Assembly: GCF_900114155.1 (NCBI RefSeq)
Contig: NZ_FOSC01000010.1
Coordinates: forward strand, 1 to 64,000
Length of the DNA: 64,000 nt
Origin: Marinobacter persicus
Lineage (GTDB): Bacteria; Pseudomonadota; Gammaproteobacteria; Pseudomonadales; Oleiphilaceae
Direction of reading: 5' to 3'
Positions 38,257-47,541 of the stretch are shown one piece after another (within the stretch, counting starts at the first letter, position 1; each line of letters opens with the position of its first letter). Under the pieces are notes generated by a model that worked only from the letters and a program-made list of their open reading frames with translations, made no database searches and was not told the origin of the DNA. The position numbers and the translations under genes are program-made.

Positions 38257-38559
38257 ATGGCAGGATTGCAGAAAATCCTCATCACTGTTCTGGTACTGGC
38301 GTTGATTCTTGTGGCGCTGGTTTTCTCACTGAATAACCAGACAGACGTTTCTCTCAATTTCCTTCTGTTCGAAACGCGTCCTCACGGCGTGGCCGTCTGG
38401 ATTATCATGGCGTTTGTCATTGGGGCGCTGTGTGGCTTGCTGTTGACCTTGCTGGCCACGTTCCGTAGCCAGGTATCCCGTCGCAGCTTGAAAAAGCAGC
38501 TCGAAAAGGCTGAAAAGGCGCTGGAGAAATCCAGGGCTGAAAACGACCGGGCGCTTTGA
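38257..38559 (+). CDS. lapA: Lipopolysaccharide assembly protein A domain protein (LapA)
   Basis: A 100-residue inner-membrane protein with two helices (LITVLVLALILVALVFSLN and WIIMAFVIGALCGLLLTLLA) and a charged cytoplasmic coiled tail (RRSLKKQLEKAEKALEKSRA). It works with LapB in the FtsH-dependent control of LpxC. It overlaps lapB by three bases. Confidence 0.92.
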   Translation: MAGLQKILITVLVLALILVALVFSLNNQTDVSLNFLLFETRPHGVAVWIIMAFVIGALCGLLLTLLATFRSQVSRRSLKKQLEKAEKALEKSRAENDRAL

Positions 38560-39725
38560 TGGAAATGATCTGGAAATGGTTGCTGGTGACAGCAGCTGTT
38601 GCCGCAGGTTGGGCCATAGGCCGGTTTGGTCGGCGATCCGGTTCGGAAAAGGTGATTTCCGACGAGGAATCGGTTCGTGACCGTCTGCAGTTCCTTTTTA
38701 CCAATTATTCCGATCAGGCCGTTGAGAATTTCGTCCAGTCCCTGGCGGTTAACCGGGACACGGTAAACCTTCATCTTTCCATCGGCAGTCACTTCCGTAA
38801 CAAGGGCGAGACCGACAGGGCCATCCTGATCCACCAGAACCTGCTCGCCCGTCCCGAGCTGCCCGCCCGTTTTCAGCCCCAGGTCACCTTTGAACTGGCT
38901 AGCGACTATCTGAATGCCGGTTTGCTGGACCGGGCGGAAGCCTTGTTGCATCAGTTGATGGGCGATCGGGAGTATGGAGAGCAGGCCTCGAAAACCCTGA
39001 TTGAGCTTTATCAGCAGGAAAAAGAATGGCAAAAGGCCGCCCAGGTTGCCCGCACACTGCTTCGCGGGCATGCCGACCCCGCAATGGTGAAAACCCTGGC
39101 TTATCTGACCTGTGAGCTTTCAGAGCAGGCATTGGCCCGAGACGACCGCTGGGAATCCCAGAAGCTGGCCAAAGAAGCGCTGAACCAGGACCGTGAATGC
39201 GTTCGAGCCACGTTTATCCTGACTAGATTGCAGCTGCGTCAGGGTAATTTCCGGGAGGCCGGAAACCAGTGCCTGAAAGTGTTTGACCAGAACCCGCAAT
39301 TCGGGCCCGAGGCTGTTGACCGGGTGATGAAGATGGAGCGGGAGCATGGCAACCTGGGGCGGCTGTCAAAGAAGCTCAGAAAGCTCTACCAGCAATACCC
39401 CAGCACCACGCTGTTGCTGGCGTTGGTGGAATCCGTTGAGCGATCTTCCGGCCGGGTGGCAGCCATCGAATTGTTGCGCGAAGAGCTGGAAAGCCATCCG
39501 TCGGTGCGCGGCCTGCTGCGGCTGGTGGAAATGGCCGGCTATGAGAAAGGCATGGCCTCCGACGAGGGCCGGCTTATCAGCCGTATTGGCCATTTGCTGC
39601 TGGCCAATCGTCCCGTATACCGTTGCGTGAGTTGCGGCTTCTCCGGCCAGCAGTTGCATTGGCTATGCCCAAGCTGCAAACAATGGGAAACTATACGCCC
39701 GATTCAGGGCGTGGAAGCGGAATAA
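38559..39725 (+). CDS. lapB: Lipopolysaccharide assembly protein B (LapB/YciM)
   Basis: A 388-residue TPR protein with a single N-terminal membrane anchor (WKWLLVTAAVAAGWAIGRF), about six to nine TPR-type repeats and a C-terminal rubredoxin-like zinc site with two CX2C pairs (YRCVSCGFSG and LCPSCKQWETI). It binds FtsH and LPS-synthesis enzymes at the inner membrane and limits LpxC. Start ATG 38559 overlaps the lapA stop. Confidence 0.95.
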   Translation: MEMIWKWLLVTAAVAAGWAIGRFGRRSGSEKVISDEESVRDRLQFLFTNYSDQAVENFVQSLAVNRDTVNLHLSIGSHFRNKGETDRAILIHQNLLARPELPARFQPQVTFELASDYLNAGLLDRAEALLHQLMGDREYGEQASKTLIELYQQEKEWQKAAQVARTLLRGHADPAMVKTLAYLTCELSEQALARDDRWESQKLAKEALNQDRECVRATFILTRLQLRQGNFREAGNQCLKVFDQNPQFGPEAVDRVMKMEREHGNLGRLSKKLRKLYQQYPSTTLLLALVESVERSSGRVAAIELLREELESHPSVRGLLRLVEMAGYEKGMASDEGRLISRIGHLLLANRPVYRCVSCGFSGQQLHWLCPSCKQWETIRPIQGVEAE

Positions 39726-39769
39726 CGCCTGAACCCCGAATGTTGAACCTGATACCTGGACTGTAAAAC

Positions 39770-40480
39770 GTGCAAACTCCCCACGACCCAAAGATCATTG
39801 TTGCCCTGGATTTTCCCTCCCAAGACCCGGCACTGGCCCTGGTTGACCAGTTGGACCCGAAAAAATGCCGCCTGAAGGTGGGCAAGGAGCTGTTCACCCG
39901 CTCGGGTCCGCAATTGGTGGAGGCGCTGCAGGGCAGGGGCTTTGAGGTGTTCCTGGATCTCAAGTTCCACGATATCCCCAATACCACCTCGGCAGCGGTG
40001 GCTGCGGCGGCGGACCTGGGTGTGTGGATGGTGAACGTGCATGCCTCCGGTGGCGAGAAGATGATGGCCGCCTGCCGCGAGCGCCTGGAGCCCTATGGCA
40101 AGGACAAGCCGCTGCTGATCGCGGTCACTGTGCTGACCAGCATGACTGCGGCAGACTTGGCGGGTATTGGTATTCCAGAGTCCCCGGAAGCGCAGGTGTC
40201 CCGCCTGGCCACGTTGACCCGAAATTGCGGTCTGGATGGCGTTGTCTGCTCAGCCCAGGAGGCGCCACGTCTGAAAACGGAGCAGGGCGCGGAGTTCCAG
40301 CTGGTCACCCCGGGTATCCGCCCGCTGACCGCCGACAAGGGCGACCAGCAGCGCATCATGACCCCCACCGACGCCCTCAAGGCCGGTTCCGATTACCTCG
40401 TAATCGGCCGCCCCATTACCCAGGCGCCTGATCCTCTGGCTGCCCTGGAAGCCATTCATGCTGAGGTGCTTTCGGTCTGA
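39770..40480 (+). CDS. pyrF: Orotidine 5'-phosphate decarboxylase
   Basis: A 236-residue enzyme making UMP from OMP. The catalytic Asp-Lys-x-x-Asp set is in [17 protein letters not shown], and the phosphate loop is in [20 protein letters not shown] with [10 protein letters not shown]. The GTG start gives the usual N-terminal length; its ribosome binding site is poor. It follows lapB as in many relatives. Confidence 0.96.
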   Translation: MQTPHDPKIIVALDFPSQDPALALVDQLDPKKCRLKVGKELFTRSGPQLVEALQGRGFEVFLDLKFHDIPNTTSAAVAAAADLGVWMVNVHASGGEKMMAACRERLEPYGKDKPLLIAVTVLTSMTAADLAGIGIPESPEAQVSRLATLTRNCGLDGVVCSAQEAPRLKTEQGAEFQLVTPGIRPLTADKGDQQRIMTPTDALKAGSDYLVIGRPITQAPDPLAALEAIHAEVLSV

Positions 40481-40556
40481 CAATTGCGCGGATGTGCCCG
40501 CTTATTCTAGGGGGGGCGGCCAACTTGGTTTCCCAGCCTGTTTGTTTCGGAGTAAC

Positions 40557-40746
40557 GGCATGGTGGGACACCCTTTCCAAAAACCGCTACGAGCACCCGC
40601 AAGCGGGTCCAGCCAGCAATCACAGATTGCTGTCGTTCGGCTATCGCATGAAGCTTCGCTTCATAAGCGCTCGGCCTCACCCATGTGCGCTTATTTCGGG
40701 CCATCCTTGGCCCTCAAAATTTTTGGAAAGGGTGTCCCACCATGCC
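40557..40746 (+). repeat. Structured intergenic repeat, copy A (long form)
   Basis: Outer arms 40557-40583 and 40720-40746 are a perfect 27-base inverted repeat. The core starts CCGCTACGAGCAC and ends GGCCATCCTTGGCCCTCAAAATT. Inside are four further hairpins: ACCCGC/GCGGGT (40595-40608), AGCAATC/GATTGCT (40615-40631), ATGAAG/CTTCAT (40648-40664) and GGGCCA/TGGCCC (40698-40713). The core recurs at 40934, 53084 and 53255, while the outer arm sequence is unique to this locus. It lies 77 bases after pyrF. Confidence 0.88.
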
Positions 40747-41106
40747 TTTCTGACCTCGGTAATATCTCATGGCACGTCGGGGTTTTTGGCCAGATAGAAG
40801 CTTGGTAGGTGAAAGCCCGGTCGGTGGTCTGATTTAAAGGTGGGCGGGGTGATAGTGATTCGGGGTGCGCTGAAAAGCGCTGGAAAGTGGTTTAGGCCTA
40901 TAGGGCGGTATTCCGGATGTCAGAATGGCGGGATGGGGAAGGCCTTTCCGAAAATTTCGAAGGCCAAGGATGGCCTGAGAGAAGCGCACATGGATGTGCT
41001 CGTAGCGGTTTTCGGAAAGGCCTTCCCCACCCCGTCATCCACCCCAACCACCCAGGCTAGGGCCCCAAGCCAGAAATCAAACTCCAGCAGCCCAGAGGCC
41101 AAAACG
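40747..41106. other. Rest of the pyrF-tRNA intergenic region
   Basis: Apart from the two structured repeats, the spacers at 40747-40933 and 41030-41106 hold no convincing gene, promoter or RNA. Short open frames here overlap the repeats and lack ribosome binding sites. Confidence 0.6.
40934..41029 (-). repeat. Structured intergenic repeat, copy B (short form)
   Basis: Outer arms 40934-40954 and 41009-41029 are a perfect 21-base inverted repeat, extendable by seven bases with two mismatches. On the minus strand the core reads CCGCTACGAGCACATCCATG, then TGCGCTT and GGCCATCCTTGGCCTTCGAAATT. It is copy A without the central part, closed by a GCACAT/ATGTGC hairpin tip. Arm sequence differs from every other copy. 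Confidence 0.88.
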
Positions 41107-41143
41107 AAAAAAGCCCGCTAATTCATAGAACTAGCGGGCTTTC
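41107..41143 (-). terminator. Intrinsic terminator of tRNA-Asn
   Basis: The stem AAGCCCGCTA (41111-41120) / TAGCGGGCTT (41132-41141) on the minus strand is followed by a run of T residues (complement of the A run at 41105-41112), 8 bases beyond the tRNA 3' end. Confidence 0.85.
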
Positions 41144-41150
41144 GGAATAG

Positions 41151-41226
41151 TGGCTCCCCGAGCTGGGCTCGAACCAGCGACAAACGGATTAACAGTCCGT
41201 TGCTCTACCAACTGAGCTATCGGGGA
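41151..41226 (-). tRNA. tRNA-Asn (anticodon GTT)
   Basis: A 76-base cloverleaf on the minus strand: acceptor TCCCCGA/TCGGGGA (approximately), D-loop AGCTCAGTTGGTAGAGC, anticodon stem ACGGA-CTGTTAATC-CGT with GTT at the anticodon, T-loop GGTTCGAGCCC, and encoded CCA. Its own terminator follows. Confidence 0.97.
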
Positions 41227-41297
41227 ACATCGTCGTGTGACGAGGCGCGTATATTAAGTACCTTTACCCGCCTCGTCAACCCTCCGGCTAAAACTTT

Positions 41298-42482
41298 TTA
41301 ACCCAGGGCTTTCTGCAAACGCTCGATGGCTTTTTCCAGGTTTTCCATGCTCGTGGCAAAGCTCAGGCGCATGTGTCCCGGAGTGCCAAAAGCAGAACCC
41401 GGAACCAGGGCAACGCCGGCGTCGGTCAGCAGTTTTTCCGCGAATTCCACATCGGTGCTCACGCCTTCTGCGGCGTCGATGGCGCCCTGGAAGCTTGGGA
41501 ACACGTAGAAGGTGCCGTCCCCGTGTGGGCATTCCACGCCCGGGAGTTTGTTCAGGGCATCCACCAGCCAGTCGTGGCGTTCCTTGAAGGCTTTGACCAT
41601 TTCACCCACGCAGGCCTGGTCGCCATCCAGTGCCGCCGTAGCAGCTGCCTGGGAGATGGAGCAGGGGTTGGAGGTGCTCTGGGACTGGATCTTCTTCATG
41701 GCACCGATGATCTTGGCCGGGCCCGCGGCGTAGCCGATGCGCCAGCCGGTCATGGAGTAGGCCTTGGACACGCCGTTGAGCACGAAGGTGCGGTCGTACA
41801 GCTCGGGGCAGGCGTTCACGATGTTGGCGAACGGCTTGCCGGTCCACAGGATCGGCTCGTACATGTCGTCGGTGGCGATCATGATGTCCGGGTGCTTTTT
41901 CAGCACTTCGCCGATGGCCTGCATTTCCTCGAGGGAGTAAGCCATGCCGCTGGGGTTGGACGGGCTGTTGATCACGAACAGGCGGGTGCGCTCGGTGATG
42001 GCGTTTTCCAGCTGTTCCGGGGTGATCTTGAAGCGGGTGTCCACGGAGGTTTCGATGATCACCGGCTTGCCTTCGGCCACTTTCACCATGTCCGGGTAGG
42101 ACACCCAGTAGGGCGCGGGGATAATGGCTTCGTCACCCGGGTTCAGTGTGGCCAGTGCCAGGTTGAAAAAGCTCTGTTTGCCACCACTGCTGACCAGTAT
42201 CTGGTTGGCTTCGTATTCCAGGCCGTTGTCCCGTTTGAACTTCGCAATAATCGCTTTCTTCAGGGCCGGCGTACCATCCACGGCGGTGTACTTGGTCTGG
42301 CCGCTGTTGATGGCCTCGATGGCGGCCTGTTTGATGTGATCAGGGGTGTCGAAGTCGGGTTCGCCAGCACCCAAGCCGATGATGTCCTGGCCTGCGGCAC
42401 GCAGTTCTGCGGCCTTGTTGGTGACTGCGAGGGTGGGGGAAGGCTTGATGGCCTGTACACGGCTGGAAAGTTGAAGGTCCAA
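41298..42482 (-). CDS. Aspartate aminotransferase (class I, subgroup gamma type)
   Basis: A 394-residue PLP aminotransferase of the AspC/AatA type found in many bacteria (MDLQLSSRVQAIKPSPTLAVT start). The PLP lysine lies in NGVSKAYSMTGWRIGYA; other motifs are GAGEPDFDTPDHIK, INSPSNPSG and MRLSFATS. It interconverts aspartate and oxaloacetate. The 188-base gap to uvrB holds divergent control signals. Confidence 0.93.
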   Translation of the reverse strand: MDLQLSSRVQAIKPSPTLAVTNKAAELRAAGQDIIGLGAGEPDFDTPDHIKQAAIEAINSGQTKYTAVDGTPALKKAIIAKFKRDNGLEYEANQILVSSGGKQSFFNLALATLNPGDEAIIPAPYWVSYPDMVKVAEGKPVIIETSVDTRFKITPEQLENAITERTRLFVINSPSNPSGMAYSLEEMQAIGEVLKKHPDIMIATDDMYEPILWTGKPFANIVNACPELYDRTFVLNGVSKAYSMTGWRIGYAAGPAKIIGAMKKIQSQSTSNPCSISQAAATAALDGDQACVGEMVKAFKERHDWLVDALNKLPGVECPHGDGTFYVFPSFQGAIDAAEGVSTDVEFAEKLLTDAGVALVPGSAFGTPGHMRLSFATSMENLEKAIERLQKALG

Positions 42483-42549
42483 ACTTGAGCTCCTTAAAGC
42501 TGCGTCTTGTTAGGCTGCGATCGGCCGGGCAGGAGCCAGATTGTCATGG

Positions 42550-42565
42550 CTGTATGTTCACCCAG
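42550..42565. promoter_or_regulatory. Candidate LexA (SOS) box upstream of uvrB
   Basis: CTGTATGTTCACCCAG fits CTGT-N8-CCAG, the same half-site variation seen in the E. coli uvrB box (CTGT-N8-CCAG). It lies about 105 bases before the uvrB start, in the gap between aspartate aminotransferase and uvrB. One half-site differs from the ideal ACAG. Confidence 0.5.
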
Positions 42566-42670
42566 CCGTCGATCACAATGATGGTACCATGAAGCAGCCT
42601 GAACGCTAAATTTCTTGTAAGTAGTGTCCGAGAGGGTATTACAGCATTTTCCGGAGGTTAATCGCCAGTT

Positions 42671-44719
42671 ATGGCCAGTAAAGCATCAGAGGGTGTATTC
42701 CGCGTTGCCTCGCCGTATGAACCGGCCGGTGACCAGCCGAAAGCCATTGCCGGGCTGGTGGATGGTATCCAGTCCGGCCTCGCACACCAGACGTTGCTGG
42801 GCGTAACCGGCTCGGGCAAGACCTTCACCATGGCCAACGTGGTGCAGGCGGTGCAGCGCCCGACCATCATCATGGCCCATAACAAGACCCTGGCGGCGCA
42901 GTTGTACGGGGAGTTCAAGGAGTTCTTCCCGGACAACGCGGTGGAATACTTTGTTTCTTACTACGATTACTACCAGCCGGAAGCCTACGTCCCTTCATCC
43001 GATACCTTTATCGAGAAAGACGCCTCCATCAACGAGCACATCGAGCAGATGCGCCTGTCCGCCACCAAGGCGTTGCTGGAACGCCCGGACGCCATCATTG
43101 TGGCCACGGTGTCCTCTATTTACGGGCTGGGTGATCCCCAGTCCTACCTGAAGATGATGCTGCACCTGGACCGGGGCGATCAGATTGACCAGCGGTCGAT
43201 TCTGCGCCGGCTGGCCGAGTTGCAGTACACCCGCAACGACATGGAATTCCACCGGGCCAATTATCGGGTGCGGGGCGATGTGATCGATGTATTTCCGGCG
43301 GAATCCGAGAAAGAGGCTATTCGCATCGAACTGTTCGATGACGAGGTGGAAAACCTGAGTTATTTCGATCCACTCACCGGTGAGGTGTTGCGCCGGGTGC
43401 CCCGGGTGACCATTTACCCGAAATCCCACTACGTGACGCCCCGGGAGAAGGTGCTGGATGCCATCGAACAGATCAAGGTGGAGTTGGAAGAACGCCTAAA
43501 ACAGCTGCGCGACAACAATCGCTTGGTAGAGGCGCAGCGTCTGGAGGAGCGTACCCGCTACGACATCGAGATGATGCTGGAGCTGGGTTACTGCAACGGT
43601 ATCGAGAACTACTCCCGGTATCTGTCCGGGCGCAACCCCGGCGAGGCGCCGCCGACGCTGTTCGATTACCTGCCGCCCAATGCGCTGCTGATTGTCGATG
43701 AATCCCACGTGACCATCCCGCAGATTGGCGCCATGTACAAGGGCGACCGGTCGCGCAAGGAAACCCTGGTGGAGTATGGCTTCCGGCTGCCATCGGCGCT
43801 GGATAACCGGCCCATGCGCTTCGAGGAATGGGAACGCATGGCACCGCAAATGATTTTCGTGTCCGCGACGCCAGCGCAATACGAGGCTGAGCACGCCGGG
43901 CAGGTGGTGGAGCAGGTGGTGCGACCCACCGGCCTGCTGGACCCGGAAATCGAAGTGCGGCCGGCGTCGACCCAGGTGGACGACCTGCTTTCGGAGATTC
44001 GCACTCGCGTGGAGGTCAAGGAACGGGTGCTGGTGACCACGCTCACCAAGCGTATGGCCGAGGACCTGACCGATTTCCTGATGGAGCACGACGTGAAGGT
44101 TCGCTACCTGCACTCGGACATCGATACCGTGGAACGGGTGGAAATCATCCGCGACCTGCGCCGGGGCGAGTTCGACGTGCTGGTGGGCATTAACCTGCTG
44201 CGTGAGGGCCTGGACATGCCGGAGGTGTCACTGGTGGCGATCCTCGATTCCGATAAGGAAGGTTTCCTGCGCAGCGAACGCTCCTTCATCCAGACCATTG
44301 GTCGTGCCGCCCGGAATGTGAACGGCAAGGCCATTCTGTATGGCGACCGGGTGACCGGCTCCATGCAGCGGGCCATCGATGAAACCGAGCGCCGGCGGGC
44401 GAAGCAGATCGCCTACAACGAGGAACACGGCATCACGCCCCAGGCGCTGAACAAGAAAGTGGCGGATATCATGGAAGGTGCGCCGGGTGGCAGTGGCCGG
44501 GGTCGCCGCAAGGCTGAGCGCCCGGGCGAGAAGGCAGCGGAAGAAGCCGAACAGTATATGGCGAAGGCCGGGCACCGGTCGCCCGAAGAGCTGCTCAAGG
44601 ATATCTCGAAGCTGGAAGACGAGATGTACAAGGCGGCCGCCGATCTGGACTTCGAGGCCGCCGCCCGATTGCGGGATCAGATCGCCGAACTCAAGGAAGC
44701 TGCCATCCGCACCGGCTGA
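42671..44719 (+). CDS. uvrB: Excinuclease ABC subunit B
   Basis: A 682-residue helicase-like subunit of nucleotide excision repair. Walker A is [10 protein letters not shown], the damage-probing beta hairpin is [12 protein letters not shown], helicase motifs include DESHVTIPQ and [15 protein letters not shown], and the C-terminal UVR motif [22 protein letters not shown] contacts UvrC. TCCGGAGG precedes the ATG. It ends two bases from the converging GNAT/C39 gene. Confidence 0.97.
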   Translation: MASKASEGVFRVASPYEPAGDQPKAIAGLVDGIQSGLAHQTLLGVTGSGKTFTMANVVQAVQRPTIIMAHNKTLAAQLYGEFKEFFPDNAVEYFVSYYDYYQPEAYVPSSDTFIEKDASINEHIEQMRLSATKALLERPDAIIVATVSSIYGLGDPQSYLKMMLHLDRGDQIDQRSILRRLAELQYTRNDMEFHRANYRVRGDVIDVFPAESEKEAIRIELFDDEVENLSYFDPLTGEVLRRVPRVTIYPKSHYVTPREKVLDAIEQIKVELEERLKQLRDNNRLVEAQRLEERTRYDIEMMLELGYCNGIENYSRYLSGRNPGEAPPTLFDYLPPNALLIVDESHVTIPQIGAMYKGDRSRKETLVEYGFRLPSALDNRPMRFEEWERMAPQMIFVSATPAQYEAEHAGQVVEQVVRPTGLLDPEIEVRPASTQVDDLLSEIRTRVEVKERVLVTTLTKRMAEDLTDFLMEHDVKVRYLHSDIDTVERVEIIRDLRRGEFDVLVGINLLREGLDMPEVSLVAILDSDKEGFLRSERSFIQTIGRAARNVNGKAILYGDRVTGSMQRAIDETERRRAKQIAYNEEHGITPQALNKKVADIMEGAPGGSGRGRRKAERPGEKAAEEAEQYMAKAGHRSPEELLKDISKLEDEMYKAAADLDFEAAARLRDQIAELKEAAIRTG

Positions 44720-45844
44720 TTACCCGCCTTCCGGCCGTTTCGGCCCGACAATCACCGCTGCCTGCAGCGGCTGGTTGCGGCCGTAGCGGGACATCTTCTC
44801 GAAAACCCGTCGGTCGATGGGCAGGTACTGCTTGTCGGCCACGGTTTCCCCTTCCTCGGTATCGATCTCCGGGTCGTGCAGGTAGACGAAATCGTCGTCC
44901 ATGGCACACACCGTGACCCAGTGCGGCACCCGGCTGCGGTTCAGCTGCCAGGTGCTGATCAGGATCACCGGAACCCGGCCCTCATGCAGGGCGGTTTCCA
45001 TGGCCTCGGGGGTCAGCGGATCGTGATGCAGCGAGATGTCGGTCTGGCCGATGTCGTGCAGAAAACCTTCGTGCACCAGCTCAAGCACTCGCTTTTTATC
45101 CTCGTTTCGCACCGTGTCCCGGAACAGTGGGCCCTCCTGGCTGATCCAGGCGCTGGCCTCGAATCCCCGTTTCCATGCAGCCAGAGCCAGCCCGTGGGGG
45201 CCGCAGCCACCGTGCCCGGCCAGCATGAAAATGGTGGTGGCTTCCCTCCAGATCTTCAATTCTTCCAGGGTGTTCAGCGGCAGCTTCTCATCCAGGGCGG
45301 CCATGGCCATCAACAGCGCCGAAGGCCCGCAGGTGAATTCGGTGGTCTGCGGGTAGTAGGGTACGGGCGGGAACTCGTGGTCTGGCCGGTAGTAGAGAAT
45401 GCGGCGCTCGAACCGCAGGGCCGTGCCGTGGTCCTCGTAATAATCCCGATAGGTGCCGAATTGCCGGTAACCAAGCCGTCGATACAGGGCAATAGCCCCG
45501 GTGTTGTCTTCCCTGACTTCCAGGCGCATGACGATGCGGTCGGCCTCGGCGGCCTCGTATTCGGCCTGGCGAATGAGCTTTTCTCCCAGGCCGTGGCCCC
45601 GGGCAGCGGGTGAGACGGCGATGGAGTAGATGCGTGCCAGCCGGGTCGCTGCACTCATCAGGACCAGGCAGTACCCCAGTAGCCGGCCTTCACGGTCGGC
45701 GACAATCAGCCGGTCCCGGGGCACATCCAGAAAACGCCGGAAACTGCGCCGGGAGAGTCTGTCTTCGCTGAAGCACTGGTGTTCCAGTTCAATCAGGGCA
45801 TCCAGATCACTGTGGGTGGCGTGTCGGAGGATGATTTCAGGCAT
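44720..45844 (-). CDS. GNAT acetyltransferase fused to C39-like peptidase
   Basis: A 374-residue two-domain protein. Residues 1-155 are a RimI-like GNAT domain (LARIYSIAVSPAARGHGLGEKLI, the acetyl-CoA loop; ALYRRLGYRQFGTY). About 165-370 are a papain-like C39 peptidase: the nucleophile is in TTEFTCGPSALLMAM, the histidine probably in SRVPHWVTVCAMDDD and the acidic partner in LHDPE. The domain pair is reported with RimK-like amidoligases, and such a gene lies divergently 198 bases away. Together they could modify and process a protein tail or peptide. Start 45844 excludes a poorly conserved N-terminal extension. Confidence 0.85.
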   Translation of the reverse strand: MPEIILRHATHSDLDALIELEHQCFSEDRLSRRSFRRFLDVPRDRLIVADREGRLLGYCLVLMSAATRLARIYSIAVSPAARGHGLGEKLIRQAEYEAAEADRIVMRLEVREDNTGAIALYRRLGYRQFGTYRDYYEDHGTALRFERRILYYRPDHEFPPVPYYPQTTEFTCGPSALLMAMAALDEKLPLNTLEELKIWREATTIFMLAGHGGCGPHGLALAAWKRGFEASAWISQEGPLFRDTVRNEDKKRVLELVHEGFLHDIGQTDISLHHDPLTPEAMETALHEGRVPVILISTWQLNRSRVPHWVTVCAMDDDFVYLHDPEIDTEEGETVADKQYLPIDRRVFEKMSRYGRNQPLQAAVIVGPKRPEGG

Positions 45845-46042
45845 GGGTGGAGCTGTCTCTAAAAAAAGGTGATGCCGGCGAGGCCTGCCGGTTGCGTCTA
45901 TTATGGGAGACAAATACCGCCTGCGCCTATTACCGCCTGATGCGTAAAAGCACGCATGCGCAGTGGATTGTGCGCTTGCCGGCGCCGTCGTATTGTTGCG
46001 CCACTGACCCCCGGCTGAACCTTCAGGGAGGAATGCCGCTTT

Positions 46043-47527
46043 ATGTCCCGTTTACTCATTGTGGTGGATCGCGCCGCCGATTGGGCTCCTTATTATCCCA
46101 GCGACGACGTACTGACGTTTGACCAGTACCTGCAGTTTACCGCACCGGCCAACAGCCGTGTGCGGGTTATCAACCTGTGTCAGAGCGCCAGGTATCTCAG
46201 CCAGGGCTATTACTGCTCGTTGCTGGCCGAAGCCCGTGGCCACCATGTGGTGCCCTCGGTGATGACCCTTAACGATCTGAGCCGCAAGGGGCTGTTTTCC
46301 CTGCAACTGGAAGCGCTGGATGCCAGTGTGCTGGGTTGGCTGGATGCGGCGGTTGGTGGCGAAAACGGCGGCAAGGACAAAACGCTGCGTGTCCGTACGT
46401 TTTTTGGCCAGGTGGAGCATCCGGAACTGAAGCCCGTGGCCCGGGCGTTGTTTGAGCGATTTCCCTGTCCGGTGCTGGAAGTGGTGTTTCGCTACCGCAA
46501 GCAGTGGCAGATTGATTCACTCAAGCCGGCGGCTCCATCGGACCTGACCGAACACGAACAGGATGTGTTCGCTTCGGCCCTTGACCGTTTCAGCAGCATG
46601 ATCTGGCGTAAGCCACGGACCCGCAGGCGCTACCGCTTTGACCTGGCCATGCTGGTGAACCCGGAGGAAGCTCTGCCACCCAGCGACGAAGCGGCATTGA
46701 CGCGTTTTGAGAGAGCCGGGCGCAAGCTGGGGATCAATGTCGAGCGTATTACCCGCCGGGATTACCTGCGCCTGCCGGAATACGATGGCCTGTTTATTCG
46801 AGAAACCACCGCCATCGATCATCATACCTACCGGTTTGCCCGCAAGGCAGAGGCGGAAGGGCTGGTGGTGATCGATGACCCGGTGTCGATCCTGCGGTGC
46901 ACCAACAAGGTGTTTCTGGCGGATTTGCTGAAAAACAACCGTGTGCCCACGCCGAAGACGCTGATTCTCTCGAAAGATCAGAAAGAGGTGGTGGCGCAGG
47001 TGATCAACGAGTTGGGTCTGCCTGCGGTGATCAAGATTCCCGATGGAGCGTTTTCCCGGGGGGTCATCAAGGTGAAAGATGAAAACGAGCTTCGTGCCGG
47101 ATTGAAAGACCTGTTCCGCCAGTCGGCACTGGTACTGGCGCAGGAGTACCTGTACACCGAATATGACTGGCGCATTGGCGTGTTGGGTGGGCGGGCAATC
47201 TACGCCTGCAAGTACATGATGGTGAAAGGTCACTGGCAGATCTACCAGCACGGCAGCGCACAGGTAGAAAGCGGCGATTTTGAAACCCTGCCTACCTACG
47301 AGGTGCCGCGCAAGGTGATTCAGGCGGCACTGAATGCCACTCGCCTGATTGGTGATGGTTTGTATGGCGTTGACATCAAACAGTCCGGCAACCGGGTGGC
47401 GGTGATTGAGGTGAACGACAATCCGAGCATGGACTCCGGTGTGGAGGACAAATTCCTCGGTGGTGAACTCTACACGCTGGTGATGCAGGAATTTCTGTCC
47501 CGCATGGAAGCCAAGCGCCGGGGCTGA
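46043..47527 (+). CDS. RimK-like ATP-grasp amidoligase
   Basis: A 494-residue protein with an N-terminal alpha/beta domain of about 185 residues (LLIVVDRAADWAPYYPSDD…) and a C-terminal RimK-type ATP-grasp ligase: FIRETTAIDHHTYRFARKAE, LPAVIKIPDGAFSRGVIKV (ATP-binding lysine) and VAVIEVNDNPSMDSGVEDKF (Mg2+-binding E and N). RimK itself adds glutamates to ribosomal protein S6; this longer family has no assigned substrate. TTCAGGGAGG precedes the ATG. It is divergent from the GNAT/C39 gene. Confidence 0.85.
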   Translation: MSRLLIVVDRAADWAPYYPSDDVLTFDQYLQFTAPANSRVRVINLCQSARYLSQGYYCSLLAEARGHHVVPSVMTLNDLSRKGLFSLQLEALDASVLGWLDAAVGGENGGKDKTLRVRTFFGQVEHPELKPVARALFERFPCPVLEVVFRYRKQWQIDSLKPAAPSDLTEHEQDVFASALDRFSSMIWRKPRTRRRYRFDLAMLVNPEEALPPSDEAALTRFERAGRKLGINVERITRRDYLRLPEYDGLFIRETTAIDHHTYRFARKAEAEGLVVIDDPVSILRCTNKVFLADLLKNNRVPTPKTLILSKDQKEVVAQVINELGLPAVIKIPDGAFSRGVIKVKDENELRAGLKDLFRQSALVLAQEYLYTEYDWRIGVLGGRAIYACKYMMVKGHWQIYQHGSAQVESGDFETLPTYEVPRKVIQAALNATRLIGDGLYGVDIKQSGNRVAVIEVNDNPSMDSGVEDKFLGGELYTLVMQEFLSRMEAKRRG

Positions 47528-47541
47528 GCGGCCTGGCCCGG

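Noticed and set aside
40557..41029. CRISPR array
   Set aside because: The repeats are few, long, in opposite directions and unevenly spaced, with no cas genes.
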